Below, one piece after another: positions 61,986 through 64,000 of a stretch of 64,000 nucleotides of DNA; the stretch's first letter is position 1, and the number at the start of each line of letters is the position of its first letter. The DNA lies in the NCBI GenBank assembly GCA_954871525.1, contig OX940867.1:17461343-17525342 (forward strand). The letters run 5' to 3'. The position numbers were made by a program, and so were the translations under genes. Source of the DNA: Parietaria judaica (taxonomy: Eukaryota; Streptophyta; Magnoliopsida; Rosales; Urticaceae). Below the pieces are notes generated by a model. That model worked only from the letters and a program-made list of their open reading frames with translations. It made no database searches and was not told the DNA's origin.

Positions 61986-63112
61986 TGTTGATGAAAAAAT
62001 TCGCCATCAACCGTCGCGGATTAATTGTAATCCGTTTTATTGTAATGTTTGTGAGTATTGTCATATGAATCCCGATATTTCGTCTTACTCGCCAAGATCA
62101 CTCCAAGTATATTATAAATATTGCGATAATATATAATATAAAGCATAAAAGAAGATGACACCGAGGTTTTTTTATAGAGGTTCGTCCCAAGCGGTAGTTG
62201 ACTACTTCCTCTCTACTTTTCTTATTGAAAACAAGGTGAATACAAAGTGGAGGGGGAGAAAAGAGATTACAACAAAGTGAATTTGACCGTATAACTAGGT
62301 GATCGTACAACGAAGTAGAAGGTGGTACAACAAAAGTACAAAACTCAAAGTGTATCTATAATATACGAGGTGGATGTAGTATTTTGAGATGTAATCGGTT
62401 GTATATATGTTGATTCCATGTTGATTCGACCTCCTTCTGCTTTTATAGACTCTTCCCTCTAAGGTGACGCTTCTCTCATCTTCAGCAACAGCTAATTGGA
62501 ATGACTTCGTAAGTGCATTGGCTGCTCACCACGTGTAAAGTATCTCCCTTAAGATACGGTGTTGACTTCTTCGTCCTTCGTAGTGGGCTTCCAGCGACGT
62601 GGTCAGTCCAACAGCTAGTCATCGCGTACTTCGGGGAAATAGTCTTGCAAGAAGACTATTTCGTCCACCTGTCATCTTGGTGGAAACATTACGGCTCCGA
62701 AGTGGACTGGGCCCATCTGAGGTCGTTAAATTTGTGGTCTCAATTTATTACCAGGCCCACCTCATAAAACGACGTCGTATTGGTTAGTGCGAGGTCCTCC
62801 AAGGTGAGCTCTAGTGACGTGGTTAGTCATACTGTTATTCACCTCGTACTGCGAGGTGAAATAACCTCGTAAGAAAACTACCTCGTCACTTGTCACCTCG
62901 GTGAAACCTCATAGTTGGATGGGCCCATCGAAAGACACTCTATCTTACGAGCTAAATGCATTATTAAGCCCATTTCGCAAAATGACGTCATATTAATCAT
63001 TAGTGACCATGTACGAGTACTCGGATACGTGGTGAATAAACTACATGTCATTTTTACCTCGTATGGTCGAAACTACATGTCGTTTATTCGAGTACAAAGT
63101 CCTACATCAACA
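61986..63112 (-). repeat. Solo LTR, 1127 bp
   Basis: Plus-strand ends TGTTGATGAAAAAA and TCCTACATCAACA, with ACAAT on both sides (61981-61985 and 63113-63117), a perfect 5-bp duplication. TATA box CTATAAAAG on the minus strand near 62440 indicates minus orientation. The middle has repeated CCTCGTA(C/A), GGTGAAA and ACGTGGT words. The frame at 62513-62767 lies in the LTR and is not a gene. Confidence 0.88.
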
Positions 63113-63142
63113 ACAATACCAAATCAATTGAAATAATAATAA

Positions 63143-63601
63143 GGGTTAATGACGGCAAAAATACCCAAAGTTTGTTCAAAGAACCCCTCGTGTACCCAAA
63201 GTTTAAAAGTGGTGGCAAAAGTACCCAAAGTCACATTTGGGGCGTTGACCACTCCATTCTGGTAACGCAGTTAACTTACCTGTTAACTCTGGACACGTGG
63301 ACAAACGTGGGTTACTAACATAGCAATTTTTTGCCACGTGGATGAGTCCACATTAGCCTCGTTTATGACAAAACAACGAATTAAACTCCTAATTGGGCTC
63401 GTCCACGTGGCAAAAAATTGCCATGTCAGCAACCCACGTTTGTCCACGTGGCAAGAGTTAACGGGTAAGTTAATTGCGTTAGGAGAATGAAGTGGTCAAC
63501 TCCCCAAATGCGACTTTGGGTACTTTTGCCACCTCTTTTAAACTTTGGGTACACGAGAGGTTCTTTGACCAAACTTTGGGTATTTTTACCGTCATTAACC
63601 C
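63143..63601. mobile_element. Short Mutator-like TIR element, family B copy 2
   Basis: 459 bp, ends GGGTTAATGACGGCAAAAAT and inverted TTTTTACCGTCATTAACCC; TAATAATAA on both sides (63134-63142 and 63602-63610), a 9-bp duplication, though in a simple-repeat context. It closely resembles 43705-44173 throughout the arms, including CCTCGTGTACC and GTTGACCACTCCATTCT. Confidence 0.9.
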
Positions 63602-63610
63602 TAATAATAA

Positions 63611-64000
63611 TAATAATGATTGTAAACAATAAATCAATATTTATTTATTTCTTAAATTGACAAAATACTTATACACATAAAGTACACATCTTAAATTTAA
63701 GCATATGCCCAACAATGAATAAGCATAATTAAGGGTAATAAATTTTAAAATATAAAATTTTGAAGCTAAAATTTGAATGCTATTAAAAGTTTGGGGAGCT
63801 CTACAACTCTCTTTGGGCCGGTAATTGCAACGGTCCGCCCCGCCCCCAAATAAAAGAGTTTACATGGACTACGAATACAAAGTAATTTGTTATATAGCAA
63901 TATACATACAAAAGAATTGGTCGTGCAATAGTTATTACAAAGTCTACTCTAAGCATATTTGTCATAAATTACACCCCTCGCACAACTTTTGATAACGTTG
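63611..64000. other. Right-edge intergenic stretch
   Basis: AT-rich; no feature recognised before the window ends. Confidence 0.5.

Noticed and set aside
62513..62767. 84-codon frame resembling plant coding sequence
   Set aside because: Lies wholly within a bounded solo LTR on its opposite strand, with no protein match I recognise.

Overview
The window is nuclear DNA from a flowering plant, most likely a eudicot. It is AT-rich, has spliceosomal introns, carries four plant-type genes and is full of plant transposon families. I saw no bacterial or organellar genes, no CRISPR array, no rRNA and no convincing tRNA.

Host genes. Only four genes look intact, all on the minus strand between about 19 and 37 kb: (1) a secreted thaumatin-like (PR-5) protein in two exons (20243-19077); (2) a cold-shock-domain, glycine-rich, CCHC zinc-knuckle RNA-binding protein in one exon (24860-24081); (3) leaf-type chloroplast ferredoxin-NADP+ reductase in nine exons, whose phases I joined by hand into 356 codons (30142-26328); (4) an ARMADILLO REPEAT ONLY (ARO) protein in one exon (37208-35316). 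They share no pathway and look like independent neighbours.

Transposons, left to right. 0-3.2 kb: the 3' part of a long LTR inserted in a minus-strand Copia gag, then an unidentified gene-like fragment. 5.38-18.03 kb: a nest with an outer long LTR (duplication ATATT) interrupted by a decayed Copia element (5541-10534), a 4.2-kb non-autonomous CACTA element (11204-15435, duplication ATG) and a second LTR (16641-17386). 30.5-31.5 kb: a Mutator-like TIR element with a perfect 9-bp duplication. 37.7-43.7 kb: a nearly complete but frameshifted LINE with endonuclease, reverse transcriptase and RNase H. 43.7-44.2 and 63.1-63.6 kb: two members of one short Mutator-like family. 45.0, 59.2 and 62.0 kb: solo LTRs with perfect 5-bp duplications. 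48.66-49.97 kb: a hAT-like element with a probable solo LTR inside it. 51.47-54.98 and 55.78-60.38 kb: two related non-autonomous Helitrons with degenerate arrays of exon-like cassettes and, in the second, a Walker-A-like coding fragment.

The most distinctive observations are the fully bracketed nest, the splice-site-flanked cassette arrays in the Helitrons, and an ATGA overlap joining the two LINE frames. No new defence or metabolic system is evident. All boundaries come from reading termini and target-site duplications by eye, so alignment searches should confirm them.
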